DNA from: Epiperipatus broadwayi
Lineage: Eukaryota; Onychophora; Udeonychophora; Euonychophora; Peripatidae
Direction: 5' to 3'
Assembly (NCBI GenBank): GCA_028023455.1
Contig: JAQFVV010006238.1
Location: 2,550,572 to 2,614,571, forward strand
Length of the DNA stretch: 64,000 bases
The translations under genes were made by a program, and so were the position numbers. Of this stretch, positions 49,491 to 60,345 are shown one piece after another; within the stretch, counting starts at the first letter, position 1, and each line of letters starts with the position of its first letter. The notes under the pieces were generated by a model, which was given only the letters and a program-made list of their open reading frames with translations, did no database searches and had not been told where the DNA came from.

Positions 49491-50677
49491 ATACAGATGT
49501 TTATACTAATATATGTGATAAAATCTAATTAACATATTTCTTATAATACATACATTCTAAAGAAGATTGCACATTTACCTGAAAGCTTGACTGAAGAAAA
49601 TAAAAAATAAACATTGAATAACCTTATTTTTTTTTTTAAATATGTTGTTTAGTAATTTCATATTTAAATTTACTTATTTATTGGCAAAAAGCTCTAGATA
49701 AACGACTATGTTTGAATATGATGTTCATTAAGACTCTGTCTAATATAAGTACAATGAATTGTAATTTTCATGTTTTACCTTTTTTTTTTTTTTTTTCGAA
49801 GGATTGGCGCTAATAATGAACAAATCTGTTGTTTTAATTTGCATTTTTTCCATGCAATATTACACAACGTGTAAATTCTTAAGTAAATTATTTCTAACAT
49901 ATTTGATCATTTTTCCAATTATTCCTATCTTTACCAGGGCACATATTCTTTTTCAATGTAGTCTGTGACTTGAATTTGAATTATTATTTTTACTATTTTT
50001 TCAGTAGATTTCATTGGGGTCATCTTGACACATTATCTATTGCTTCAAAATATTATTCTTGTTAAGGAAAGGCATTACTTTCACTTTTGTCTAGAACCAT
50101 CAATGGACACTAAATTTGTGGTGCATTATTATAAAATCTCTTTATCTTTAGACCAATATCTCACTTTTGCCTTTGTCAGTCAAGAATGGAATTCAAATCT
50201 GGAATTAATATATTTGGACATTTAAAAAACATTTCTTACTCTGAAATTAAAAAAACATTTTGAACTTGTGCTGATTCACTTTCCTAGCTATGTAAATGCA
50301 TCACTAAATTATTTTCTATGAATTTTAGATTCCCAATGTTATGACAGCTGATTTGCTTAGGTTGTTATATAGATTTAACACTAAGCAATTTCTAAGTATT
50401 TTAGAGACCTTGGTTTTGTACATCTTTCCAGGGTTTTGTGCCTACACTCATATCATTTACTATGTGTTATTATTTTGCCCATGTTTTAGGTAGAGTTGGT
50501 CGTTATTTCAGTTACTTTCTATATTAAAGTATTTATTTAATTTTATGTCTTAATTCAGGCTTGTAAGACTGCATGTGTCTCCTAATTTAGCAATTTTATT
50601 GATGAGGGTAATTTTATGTCTTTTTGATGTGGAAAATAAATGGTAACACTATTTTATAATGTTATATGGTATTAGTC

Positions 50678-50900
50678 TGTGTTGGTGGTTTAATCTGCAG
50701 AATTATCATTATCCCTTTTTAAATATTTTTTTATATTCTTCTGTGATGGTGGTCTAATCCACAGAATAATTGTTTGACATTTATTATATTCTTTATATTA
50801 CTCTGAGCTGATGGTTAATCCACAGAGTAATCATTTGTCATTTTATTATAGCCTTTATATTCGTTCCTGCACTGGTGGTTAATCTGTGGAACAGTCTCTA
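50678..50900. repeat. ~64-bp minisatellite, four diverged copies
   Basis: TGGTGGTTTAATCTGCAGAA, TGGTGGTCTAATCCACAGAA, TGATGGTTAATCCACAGAGT and TGGTGGTTAATCTGTGGAAC start near 50682, 50746, 50810 and 50873. The blocks between are A+T-rich and variable. Confidence 0.75.
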
Positions 50901-51236
50901 ATTGTGCTTGTCATTCTGATAATAGTTAAAAAACCTAGAGTATTTAATGCTTTGTTATTCCATAGTGTGGATGAATACATCTGTAGAGCTATCATTGCTC
51001 TTTGTTGTATAAAATATGTTTGGGCAGAGTTTCCATACATTATGATGCTGATGTTGTTCCCTCATCTTTAAATTGACCCTCTGTGTTCAGTTATCAGCCA
51101 CTCAAAGGGCATCTGACTAATCATTTTCGTAATTTATTAATATCAATTTATATGATATTTCAAGCTGATTTGAGAATGAAATCTCTATGATTCATTATCT
51201 TCTCATGACCAGATTTTACATGTTTATCACTATCAT

Positions 51237-51251
51237 TTGTTGTTGTTGTTG

Positions 51252-51324
<73 letters not shown>

Positions 51325-51326
51325 AA
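51237..51326. repeat. (TTG)n(TTA)n microsatellite
   Basis: Seven or so TTG repeats grade into about two dozen TTA repeats with one TTG interruption. The minus-strand frame reading polyisoleucine/threonine through it is an artefact. Confidence 0.97.
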
Positions 51327-51468
51327 TAAATCTGGGGTATAGGTGCATTGGTTCTGATATGGTCATATTGGAAAGTTATTGACTAGGTGTTTGAACCCAT
51401 CCTCTCTTCTATAAGGGGCTGAAATCAAATCCATTTGTGAGAAAATCTTATGTTGTGTTTATTTGGAA

Positions 51469-51620
51469 ATCATGTACACTATCTATGTATAGAAACAAGT
51501 ACATGTGATGGTCTTTTATTTTATTTATTTATTAATCTAATTCATGTACATTATCCAGGTATAAAAACAAGGATATGTGCTAGTCTTTTATTTTATTTTA
51601 TTTATTGTTTATTTAATTTT
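51469..51620. repeat. ~76-bp tandem duplication
   Basis: CATGTACACTATCTATGTAT (51473) and CATGTACATTATCCAGGTAT (51544) begin two copies that both continue AAACAAG and GTCTTTTATTTTATTT. Moderately diverged. Confidence 0.75.
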
Positions 51621-52585
51621 GTAAATATTGTATTAATCAATTATTTATTTTATATTGATGGAGTTGTAAATAAATGTTAATTTTATAATTTAACGTAACT
51701 ATGCCATTGCTATTTGCCATACATAGAACCAGAAAATCCACCATATCAAATAGATCACATATTAGAGCACATATTGTCATTCATAAAAACATACAAGGTT
51801 TATTGAAACTATAAGAGAATATCTTAATGCTTTTGTTTGGGTAATTAGTGATGTACAGGGTAGTATAATAAAACCCCATTTACCTCATACATCACCTCTA
51901 CTTTGCTTTGTTAATTCTGGAATATAATCTAGAATTTGTTACTTCTGTTGGTGTTCGTTAGATTAGGACCTAAATTAATAAATAACCTTGCTAGCCAGTA
52001 TGATGATTGAACTTATTTTCTAATATTATAATTTATGATTTGCATATTACAATAAGAGTCTCGTTGCAATTGATTTAATTTGACAATTAAATTAATGATG
52101 AAAGAACCTAAAGTTTATATGCCTACCTTTTATTATAAAGCAAATATCCTACATGGCATTTCTTTACTAAAATTCTGAGTATACCTGAGCTACAGCCAAT
52201 TATATTATGAGGCTGACTATGACTTTTACTGTCTTGTTAAATGGCCTATATTCATCATGTGATAGTTGGTATTAATGTAATGGATCATACATTTAATCCT
52301 GGAAGAGTAATCTTTAGTAGTTTTATAGATCATACCATCTTGTTCATGGTCGGCCATAAGGTCTCACATAAATAAAATTCGGCAATTAGGGTTTTAAAGT
52401 GTAGTTTTAAGACACAGTCGTTAGTGAAAATAATTAATAACTGAAACATAGGCTTATTTATACTTGTGTCTATATATATGAAATATTAGGGTATGAGCAC
52501 AGACTTTCATGTGACCCACCACTCTCCACTCCATCTAATAACACTGATACACTTAAACATATATATGGTGAAAAGATAAATAATC

Positions 52586-52629
52586 ACCAATATACATATT
52601 TCATGCTAAACCAGCAATCATCAGTTGGT
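52586..52629 (-). ncRNA. minimal type I hammerhead ribozyme (left arm unit 1)
   Basis: On minus: ACCAA (stem I), CTGATGA, T-TGCT-GGTTT-AGCA-T (stem II, four pairs), GAAA, then TATGTATA with a two-pair stem III (A-U, U-A; loop ATGT), then TTGGT closing stem I over five pairs. Predicted cleavage after AUA, between + positions 52591 and 52590. Core nucleotides are complete. Confidence 0.78.
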
Positions 52630-53056
52630 CCAGATTATCATCTCTACACATATATACTATAAGTGCTCAGATATATATTAATATAGACAATCCTCATACT
52701 TTAATGGACAGGCTTCAATCTACTCCACACTCCAACTCTTCAACCGTCCATCCTATTGAAAATCTGATGAAGGAATGCTCAAAGGCCACCCTGAGGCCGA
52801 GATTCTTGTCACACCCATGTTGACCTCAGGTCAATCTGAACCCCACATGTACAGGACATAATCCATTAAATACATATGCAAGGATGGGCAGACATCTCTA
52901 TAATGTAATAACTGAAACATAGGCTTATTTATACCTGTGTCTATATATATGAAATATTAGGGTATGAGGACAGACTTTCACGCGACCCACCACTCTCCAC
53001 TCTATCTAATAACACTGATACACTTAAACATATATATGTTGAAAAGATAAATAATC

Positions 53057-53100
53057 ACCAATATACATATTTCATGCTAAACCAGCAATCATCAGTTGGT
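53057..53100 (-). ncRNA. minimal type I hammerhead ribozyme (left arm unit 2)
   Basis: Same 44-nt sequence as the copy 471 bp to the left, core and all stems identical. Two intact ribozymes in tandem would release a linear RNA of about 471 nt with ends suited to circularisation. Confidence 0.78.
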
Positions 53101-53530
53101 CCAGATTATCATCTCTACACATATATACTATAAGTGCTCAGATATATATTAAGATAGACAATCCTCATACTTTAATGGACAGGCTTCAATCTACTCCACA
53201 CTCCAACTCTTCAACCATCCATCCAATTGAAAATCTGATGAAGGAATGCTCAAAGGCCACCCTGAGGCCGAGATTCTTGTCACACCCATGTTGACCTCAG
53301 GTTAATCTGAACCCCACATGTACAGGAGGACATAATCCATTAAATACATATGCAAGGATGGGCAGACATCTCTATAATGTAATAACTGAAACATAGGCTT
53401 ATTTATACCTGTGTCTATATATATGAAATATTAGTGTATGAGCACAGGCTTTCATGTGACCCACCACTCTCCACTCCATCTAATAACACTGATACACTTA
53501 AACATATATATGTTGAAAAGATAAATAATC

Positions 53531-53556
53531 ACCAATATACATATTTCATGCTAAAC
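53531..53556 (-). ncRNA. hammerhead half, cut at the inversion junction
   Basis: Only the 3' half (GGTTT, AGCAT, GAAA, stem III, TTGGT) remains. Sequence switches to the opposite-orientation unit at 53556/53557, within the stem II loop, so CTGATGA is missing and this copy cannot cleave. Confidence 0.75.
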
Positions 53557-53756
53557 CTGAGGTCAACATGGGTGTGACAAGAATCTCGGCCTCAGGGTGG
53601 CCTTTGAGCATTCCTTCAACAGATTTTCAATTGGATGGACGGTTGAAGAGTTGGAGTGTGGAGTAGATTGAAGCCTGTCCATTAAAGTATGAGGATTGTC
53701 TATCTTAATATATATCTGAGCACTTATAGTATATATGTCTAGAGATGATAATCTGG

Positions 53757-53800
53757 ACCAATTGATGATAGCTGGTTTAGCATGAAATATGTATATTGGT
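53757..53800 (+). ncRNA. hammerhead with core mutation (right arm unit 1)
   Basis: ACCAA, then TTGATGA (C3 changed to T), a weakened stem II (AGCT against AGCA), GAAA, stem III, TTGGT. The C3 substitution is at an invariant core position, so this copy is predicted inactive. Confidence 0.72.
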
Positions 53801-54227
53801 GATTATTTATCTTTTCAACATATATATGTTTAAGTGTATCAGTGTTATTAGATGGAGTGGAGAGTGGTGGGTCGCGTGAAAGTCTGTGCTCATACCCTAA
53901 TATTTCATATATATAGACACAGGTATAAATAAGCCTATGTTTCAGTTATTACATTATAGAGATGTCTGCCCATCCTTGCATATGTATTTAATGGATTATG
54001 TCCTGTACATGTGGAGTTCAGATTGACCTGAGGTCAACATGGGTGTGACAAGAATCTCGGCCTCAGGGTGGCCTTTGAGCATTCCATCATCAGATTTTCA
54101 ATTGGATGGACGGTTGAAGAGTTGGAGTGTGGAGTAGATTGAAGCCTGTCCATTAAAGTATGAGGATTGTTTATCTTAATATATATCTGAGCACTTATAG
54201 TATATATGTGTAGAGATGATAATCTGG

Positions 54228-54271
54228 ACCAACTGATGATTGCTGGTTTAGCATGAAATATGTATATTGGT
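54228..54271 (+). ncRNA. minimal type I hammerhead ribozyme (right arm unit 2)
   Basis: ACCAA 54228-54232, CTGATGA 54233-54239, stem II TGCT/AGCA (54241-54244 with 54250-54253), GAAA 54255-54258, stem III A-U and T-A with loop 54260-54263, cleavage predicted after 54266, TTGGT 54267-54271. All invariant core positions present. Confidence 0.8.
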
Positions 54272-54697
54272 GATTATTTATCTTTTCAACATATATATGT
54301 TTAAGTGTATCAGTGTTATTAGATGGAGTGGAGAGTGGTGGGTCGCGTGAAAGTCTGTGCTCATACCCTAATATTTCATATATATAGACACAGGTATAAA
54401 TAAGCCTATGTTTCAGTTATTACATTATAGAGATGTCTGCCCATTATGTATATGTATTTAATGGATTATGTCATGTACATGTGGGGTTCAGATTGACCTG
54501 AGGTCAACATGGGTGTGACAAGAATCTCGGCCTCAGGGTGGCCTTTGAGCATTCCTTCATCAGATTTTCAATTGGATGGACGGTTGAAGAGTTGGAGTGT
54601 GGAGTAGATTGAAGCCTGTCCATTAAAGTATGAGGATTGTCTATCTTAATATATATCTGAGCACTTATAGTATATATGTGTAGAGATGATAATCTGG

Positions 54698-54741
54698 ACC
54701 AACTGATGATTGCTGGTTTAGCATGAAATATGTATATTGGT
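54698..54741 (+). ncRNA. minimal type I hammerhead ribozyme (right arm unit 3)
   Basis: Identical to the copy 470 bp upstream, with predicted cleavage after 54736. Together the two delimit a monomer of 470 nt. Confidence 0.8.
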
Positions 54742-55490
54742 GATTATTTATCTTTTCAACATATATATGTTTAAGTGTATCAGTGTTATTAGATGGAGTG
54801 GAGAGTGGTGGGTCGTGTGAAAGTCTGTGCTCATACCCTAATATTCAAAATAATTAATTAAATAGTCATAAAATTTGTCTTGGATAATCTAATGTATCTT
54901 CATGTTCTCCTACGATGAGTCTTCTTCGTGCACCCTGGCTGCAACGGATTATACCGTAACAGTTTTGTGTTATATCATTAATTCTTCCTGTTACAATCTG
55001 GGTGGACTTTTCAGTTACAATATATATATATATACATGTATATGATAAACATAAACTTTATAACAATTCCTTCAAAACCTTAATGAGATCATCAGCTTTT
55101 GAATTAATTTTTTTTATTACATTTCTGAAATCTCCCCTAAAGGTTTTTTTCATTATTTGTATTATTACATTTGATATAAAATGAATGTTAGTATTTTCAA
55201 TTCATTTCCATATTTATGCAAATATAATATATATAATAATTCGGTATTAGCATAAGAAATGGTGACCATGTGATGTTTAGTGGTTTCATGCGTTAGTTAC
55301 AATAGATAATTGAAATGTTATAGGTAGATGGCGTTTTATCTGAAACATTATGATTAGAGGATATTTCAATTGAAATACTATGGCTAGAAAGCATTTTAAT
55401 TACCTGTTATAATAGTTATCTGAGTTTTAATCTTGATCCATTATATATTAAATAAAAAAATTTACATTGCTATATCTCTATATTTTTTAG

Positions 55491-55703
55491 ATTATATGCT
55501 GTTGGAGGTCGAGATGGAAGTTCTTGTCTTAGAACTGTTGAATGCTTTGACCCACATACCAATAAGTGGACACTTTGTGCACCAATGTCAAAACGAAGAG
55601 GTGGGGTTGGAGTAGGTGTCTGTAATGGGTTCCTTTATGCCATTGGAGGGCATGACTCACCTGCCAGCAATCCTGGTGCAACACGCTTTGATTGTGTTGA
55701 AAG
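55491..55703 (+). CDS. internal exon of a KLHL1/4/5-type kelch-like protein
   Basis: 213 bp lie between an acceptor (TATTTTTTAG ending 55490) and a donor (GTAAAT from 55704). One base of a split codon, 70 full codons, then two bases. The translation [60 protein letters not shown] and [11 protein letters not shown] carries two kelch-repeat signatures: paired glycines (VGGRDG, IGGHDS) and the conserved Tyr/Phe-Trp spacing. The [12 protein letters not shown] and GGHDxPASN segments are characteristic of the KLHL1/KLHL4/KLHL5 subgroup. These BTB-kelch proteins act as substrate adaptors of cullin-3 ubiquitin ligases or as actin-associated proteins; the beta-propeller binds the partner. BTB, BACK and remaining blades must be in other exons, not found here. 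Codons show no damage, so the gene is probably live. Confidence 0.93.
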
Positions 55704-56640
55704 GTAAATTATAAAATAGTTTGTTTTTATATCTTAATCACATTAGCAAATCTTAAATTACTAAGCTTACTTGTAATATATATTCAATGAGAACAAAAGA
55801 TCATGGATTATTTTAGAATTCATTTACAATTTCTTGCATATTTTTATTTTTCTTTATTATTATTTTTTAAATGGTCCTTCATAATTGGCTAATCTTCTTG
55901 TCATTTCAATAGTGATTTTGCTGAGAAATTACTAATTTCTCTATCTTAGATTAGGATACTTGCATATGCATAGCTGTCTCAATAGAAGCCTCACTTATCT
56001 TGGTTTCTCCTTTGAGGTCTCTGTACATTTTCTTTATGTCTTCTATAGGATTTTTTTTGTACTTCCTACTGGTAACATATTTGTAAGTTAGAAAATAGTA
56101 TGTTTGCCATCTTCATCACATTAATAAATTATTTTAAATTGTTACTTTATATGAAACATATACTCAAAGAGAACAAAGCATTATTGAATATCTTAGAATT
56201 CAATAATCATTTCTTTTATGTCTTTATTTTGCTTTACTTCTCCATATTTTAAATGTTTTATCTGAGCATTTATAGTTGACTGATTCTATTCAGTTCTTTT
56301 GTAGTGATTCTTTTGACCAATTAGTAATATCCCATCTTCTTTCTTTCTATTTTGAGCTGTTTTTGTGTCTTCCATTTTGATCTTTTTTTATAGTTTCCCC
56401 ATTAATTCTTTATATTATTAATTTACAAGTTCTTCAACTGCATCATGTCATGACTCATTTGTCATCAATCTTGGTGCAATATACTTGGATTGTGTTGAAA
56501 ATTTAAGCTACAAGTCTGTGTTTTTATCTTCATTACATTAACAAATTATTATCTTAAGTTGTAAAATTAACATGAGATATAAACTGAAAGAGAACAAAAT
56601 ATCACTAATTGAATTTTTTAAAAACAACAAAACACTAAAT
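55704..56640 (+). repeat. decayed tandem copies of the kelch exon end and intron start
   Basis: The exon's last ~50 bp recur at 56449-56505: CATGACTCATTTGTCATCAA, then CTTGGTGCAATATACTTGGA and TTGTGTTGAAAATTT, against CATGACTCACCTGCCAGCAA, CCTGGTGCAACACGCTTTGA and TTGTGTTGAAAGGTA. The following intron block (ATCACATTAGCAAAT, then GAGAACAAAAGATCA) recurs at about 56115 and 56532. Units are about 380-420 bp. The exon remnant has lost the GT donor (AGGTAA became AATTTA) and is not expected to be spliced in. Confidence 0.75.
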
Positions 56641-59600
56641 AATCTCAAAACTTACACAGTGCCATGGAACTGGTGTAATAAAAATAGATTTGTTTTTTAG
56701 GTGTTTTATTGATTTAATTTTTTTCATTACCGGCTTTTATGTAAGTTATAATCTCTGCTTATTTATTTGTTTGTAAATATTTTTACTTAAGTTAGAATAA
56801 AATTTTAAAATCAAGATTTAATATATACATACAATAGAATTAGTTGAAATTTGGTACATTTGATATGCGTCACTGGCAATGCACTATAACACTAAAATAT
56901 TTTAGGTAAGTTAAGTAGTTTCTTAAATATAGAGCAGTAGTTCTATAGATAGTTACAAAGAAATGGAAAAGGCTAAAGGCGCCATCAAATTTCTTTAATG
57001 ATATTGATATTCTGCCATTTAGAATTATTTAGCTAAGTATGTTTTGCAATGTTTTGTTAATTAATATTGTTTTGATTGCTCAACAGTCTTCTTATTAAAA
57101 TGTATATTTGTAACAAAAATGGAAAATCTTGTTTTATTTTTTACTGTACACCTCATTGAATGCAGTTCATTTGGAAACTCTTCAATTCAAGCTCAGTAAA
57201 GGAATTTGATTGCTTGTGTTACAGTACTGAAATCACCTCATCATTTTTCTGAAATTATTTACCGTTTAAAAGTTTTAGTTCAGTTAAAGCAGCTGTAAAT
57301 AATTGGAGGTAGAACAACTTCATTTTAATTTTTGATATGTTTACATCTTTAAAACAACAATATGAGGAACAATGTGGTCTGTAAATAAAGTTTAACCTTA
57401 GATCTGTGTAATATGTGCAGATAGTACTTTTATATTGCCCCCCCCCAGAAAGTAGAACATACTAGAAAACTTTATTGTTAAAAGAAATGGAATATTAATC
57501 ATACAAATTAGCATAGCTAATAAAGGGATGAACTGAGAGTGCAAAAGATGAGAGTAGAGAATAGAAGAGAAATAGCTAGCACTATGTAAATTGAATGCAA
57601 GTGCATAACTAGTGGGCAGTGAGAGCTGTCAAGTTGTTAATGATAATACATTTATCGAAAAAAAGAAATGACAATGCTAAAATTAAAGTAATACACTTAA
57701 TTTCATTAATGGTGAATAACTAAGAGTTAAGGATACTCATATATAAACTTTTAAATATATGAGTTAAAGCGCTTCTAAATTTATAAACTGTATATATTTA
57801 TTTGCAGTATACGGAAACAACTTATTTTCTGCATAGTATTTTAATGTTTATCTCAAAGTTGAGGGATAATTCTTGTTGTTATAACTGAAACAAATAAAAG
57901 TTTTATGTGATAATTTATTATTAACACTGGCGTGGCTGGGATTATAGAGCCCACACATGTGCATAGCAAACATTGACTCCTGTATTTTTATTTATTTATT
58001 TTTATGGGATTCCAATTTTATTTATTATCATCAATTTTTTCAAATCTTTTTCAAAAATATTAGAATTTCTTCTCCATAGATAATGCCATACATATTCAAG
58101 TTTGTCTCTTTTTTCTCAAAATAATTTTGCTCATATTCTTGCCTTTCATTCTGCCCAAAATAACCCAAATGAGTACATAACTTCCTGGATCAATTACTAT
58201 CAGATAAAGTGAAAATAAATATCCCCATTTGCTGTTTAAAATAAATGACCATGATTTACCTGCTGCTTTGATACTCTTTTATGACATAACATCCTGAGCA
58301 ATTGACCTTATAATAAACTTTCATCACCATCAGTATCTGATAATTATGTGAAATAGCAATCTTTTAAGCTTCTTAATAGAGCATTCATTGCCATAATAGT
58401 AAAGTTCACCCATTTCATTATAGGTCATACTCTTTGTTTCACTGCTTACTTGTCCAAATATTATACATCTTCATGATCAAATTAAGACAATTTTAGCCTG
58501 GGCATTTGTATTTCAGGAAGTAGTTCAATTGTAATTTTATTAAATATCCAATATAGCATTTTTCTGTCTTATTTTCAAAAATCTCACTAGTGGTACAATT
58601 CAAAAGCATTAATTAGTGACCAGCTTTCACACTTATAATGAATCACAGGGTATCTCCCAATTCCAGAGAATTCATTTTCTAATATTGGAAGTTTGATAAT
58701 AATAAGTTAACATATCTGTAATTTTTAGTTGGCATTGACATTTCCTGGCACTTTTTATACTAAATTCAAGTAAACATTACACTCTCATTATTATCTCATT
58801 GCAAAGTAGATGAAAATAAAATTAAATTTTTTTATAGTTTGAATTATTAGGATAAAAACTATGGACAATTACATTTGTGAGATTTAATACCATTTTTACA
58901 GAGATATTTCTACATTCTGATTCAAACTGGCTTCAAGTAATCACATGGTATAATTTCTCTGTGTTCATTTTAATATTCTTGATAATTTCCAAGTCATTGC
59001 AAATATGTAATAATCTAAAAACGGCCCTTAAATCAATGTGATTGTATGGATTTTATTATAACAAATCAACTAATTAATAAGATGGACATGAGTTTCAAAT
59101 GTGAATAATAATCATGTGGTTTTGTTGCTTGGAAGTTCTTAAGAAGTTCAAACTTTGGATGTGATTCATGGATCTTAAGGTCTAAAGTTTGCCATTTACT
59201 ACTATTACACTGGCGACCCAGGGAAGTTTCAAGAATGAAAATGATTTTTAATTGCATTTGCTGAAATTAAATTGTGATTATAATTTAATTAAATTTTCTT
59301 TGACATTTGAAGAAGTTTTTACATGTAGAGATAGGATGGAAAAAAAATTCATGTTGAGTTTCTTTTAAAAACAAAATTCTAATAAAAAAGGCAAATTACG
59401 TTATGAAATAAAATTCTTTATTTTTTTTTTCATTGCTTTAAATTCCTCTACAAAATGTTATATATGAATAGGTCAAATGAACGATATATATGTACAGATG
59501 TTAAAATTTCTTGCATACAGAGTAAATCAGTATATGGTTATTCTGTAATCAATTATTTAATTTGTCCACGTCTTTTTTCGTAAAGATAATCAGTTAAATA

Positions 59601-60345
59601 TATTATATCATTGGGTAAATGCCAGTTAAAAATCCGAGAATGTACATTTTCATCATTTTATGGCTGCCTACATTCTAACTCCTATTACTATAACCCAAAT
59701 ATTATTATTGATGAGTTTGAGAAAAAGAACTTTGAGAATTAGTAAATTAAATTAGGTTTAAAAATGCAATTCTGTTAGTTATAAGCATGCACTTCAACAA
59801 TTATAAATGATGAGAAATAAAATGCTTGTTCTATGTTGATAGACGTATTTATATTAATAGACAAACCTTAAGGAAATTAAGTTAAAAAATTATTTTTTTT
59901 ATTTAAAAAAGTATATATATATATGTGCATTTGTTTTCTGTTTGAGAAATTGTTAAAGGAATAAAATTGTATAAAATCGAGTGTTTAGGTAAGTCATGTG
60001 CTATCTGACCACCAGAAGTGATGGCTTAAATTTTGCTGTAGGACCCCTTGATTCTCAAGTAATTAATTATTTTATCACTGTGATTTGGCATCATGGTAGA
60101 GTGATAAATTTGAGAATTAAAGTTCCCAGATTGAAGTTCAATGTATTCGCTTCTAGAGTTCAAAGGTCACATGACCTTAGGAATAACTAACCATTGTGTT
60201 ATTTTAAAAGGACCCTCATCTGTTAATGGCTATCCCTTCTATTGTACATTTTCACACAACATATGGGTGAATAATACAAAATCACTTCATGATTTTCAAT
60301 TTCTATTGATTTATATATAATAATAAAAAAACATTTAAAAGAACA
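56641..60345. other. intron or intergenic DNA, no supported feature
   Basis: A+T-rich with (A)n and (T)n runs and a run of C at 57440-57448. Fragments near 58.0-58.9 kb have a coding-like feel on minus (for example KGKNMSKIILRKKRQT) and may be an unrecognisable transposon relic. A weak tRNA-like stretch (CATGGTAGAGTG) lies near 60091. If the kelch gene continues on +, its next exon is not recognisable here. Confidence 0.35.

Larger units (their letters stand above)
52427..54858. mobile_element. inverted retrozyme-like array of hammerhead-ribozyme repeats
   Basis: Units of about 471 bp: in one orientation two full and one partial (52439-53556; CTGAAACATAGG at 52441, 52912, 53386), then in the opposite orientation one partial, one full and one nearly full (53557-54845; TGAGGTCAACATGGG at 53558, 54029, 54499). 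An identical 12-bp sequence, AAAATAATTAAT, lies just outside each end (52427-52438 and 54847-54858), as a target duplication would. Each complete unit holds a minimal type I hammerhead ribozyme on the strand antisense to the left arm. Tandem hammerhead units with target duplications and no protein are the known plan of animal retrozymes. The head-to-head inverted arrangement is unusual. No ORF, PBS or LTR is present. Right-end truncation (about 44 bp short of a full unit) suggests end processing. Confidence 0.8.

Noticed and set aside
51160-51366. Polyisoleucine/threonine protein on minus
   Set aside because: It is the translation of the (TTA)n microsatellite.
52440-54845. Simple DNA-transposon reading of the large inverted repeat as TIRs
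   Set aside because: The arms are themselves multi-unit tandem arrays with unequal ends and no transposase-type termini; the hammerhead units fit a retrozyme better.
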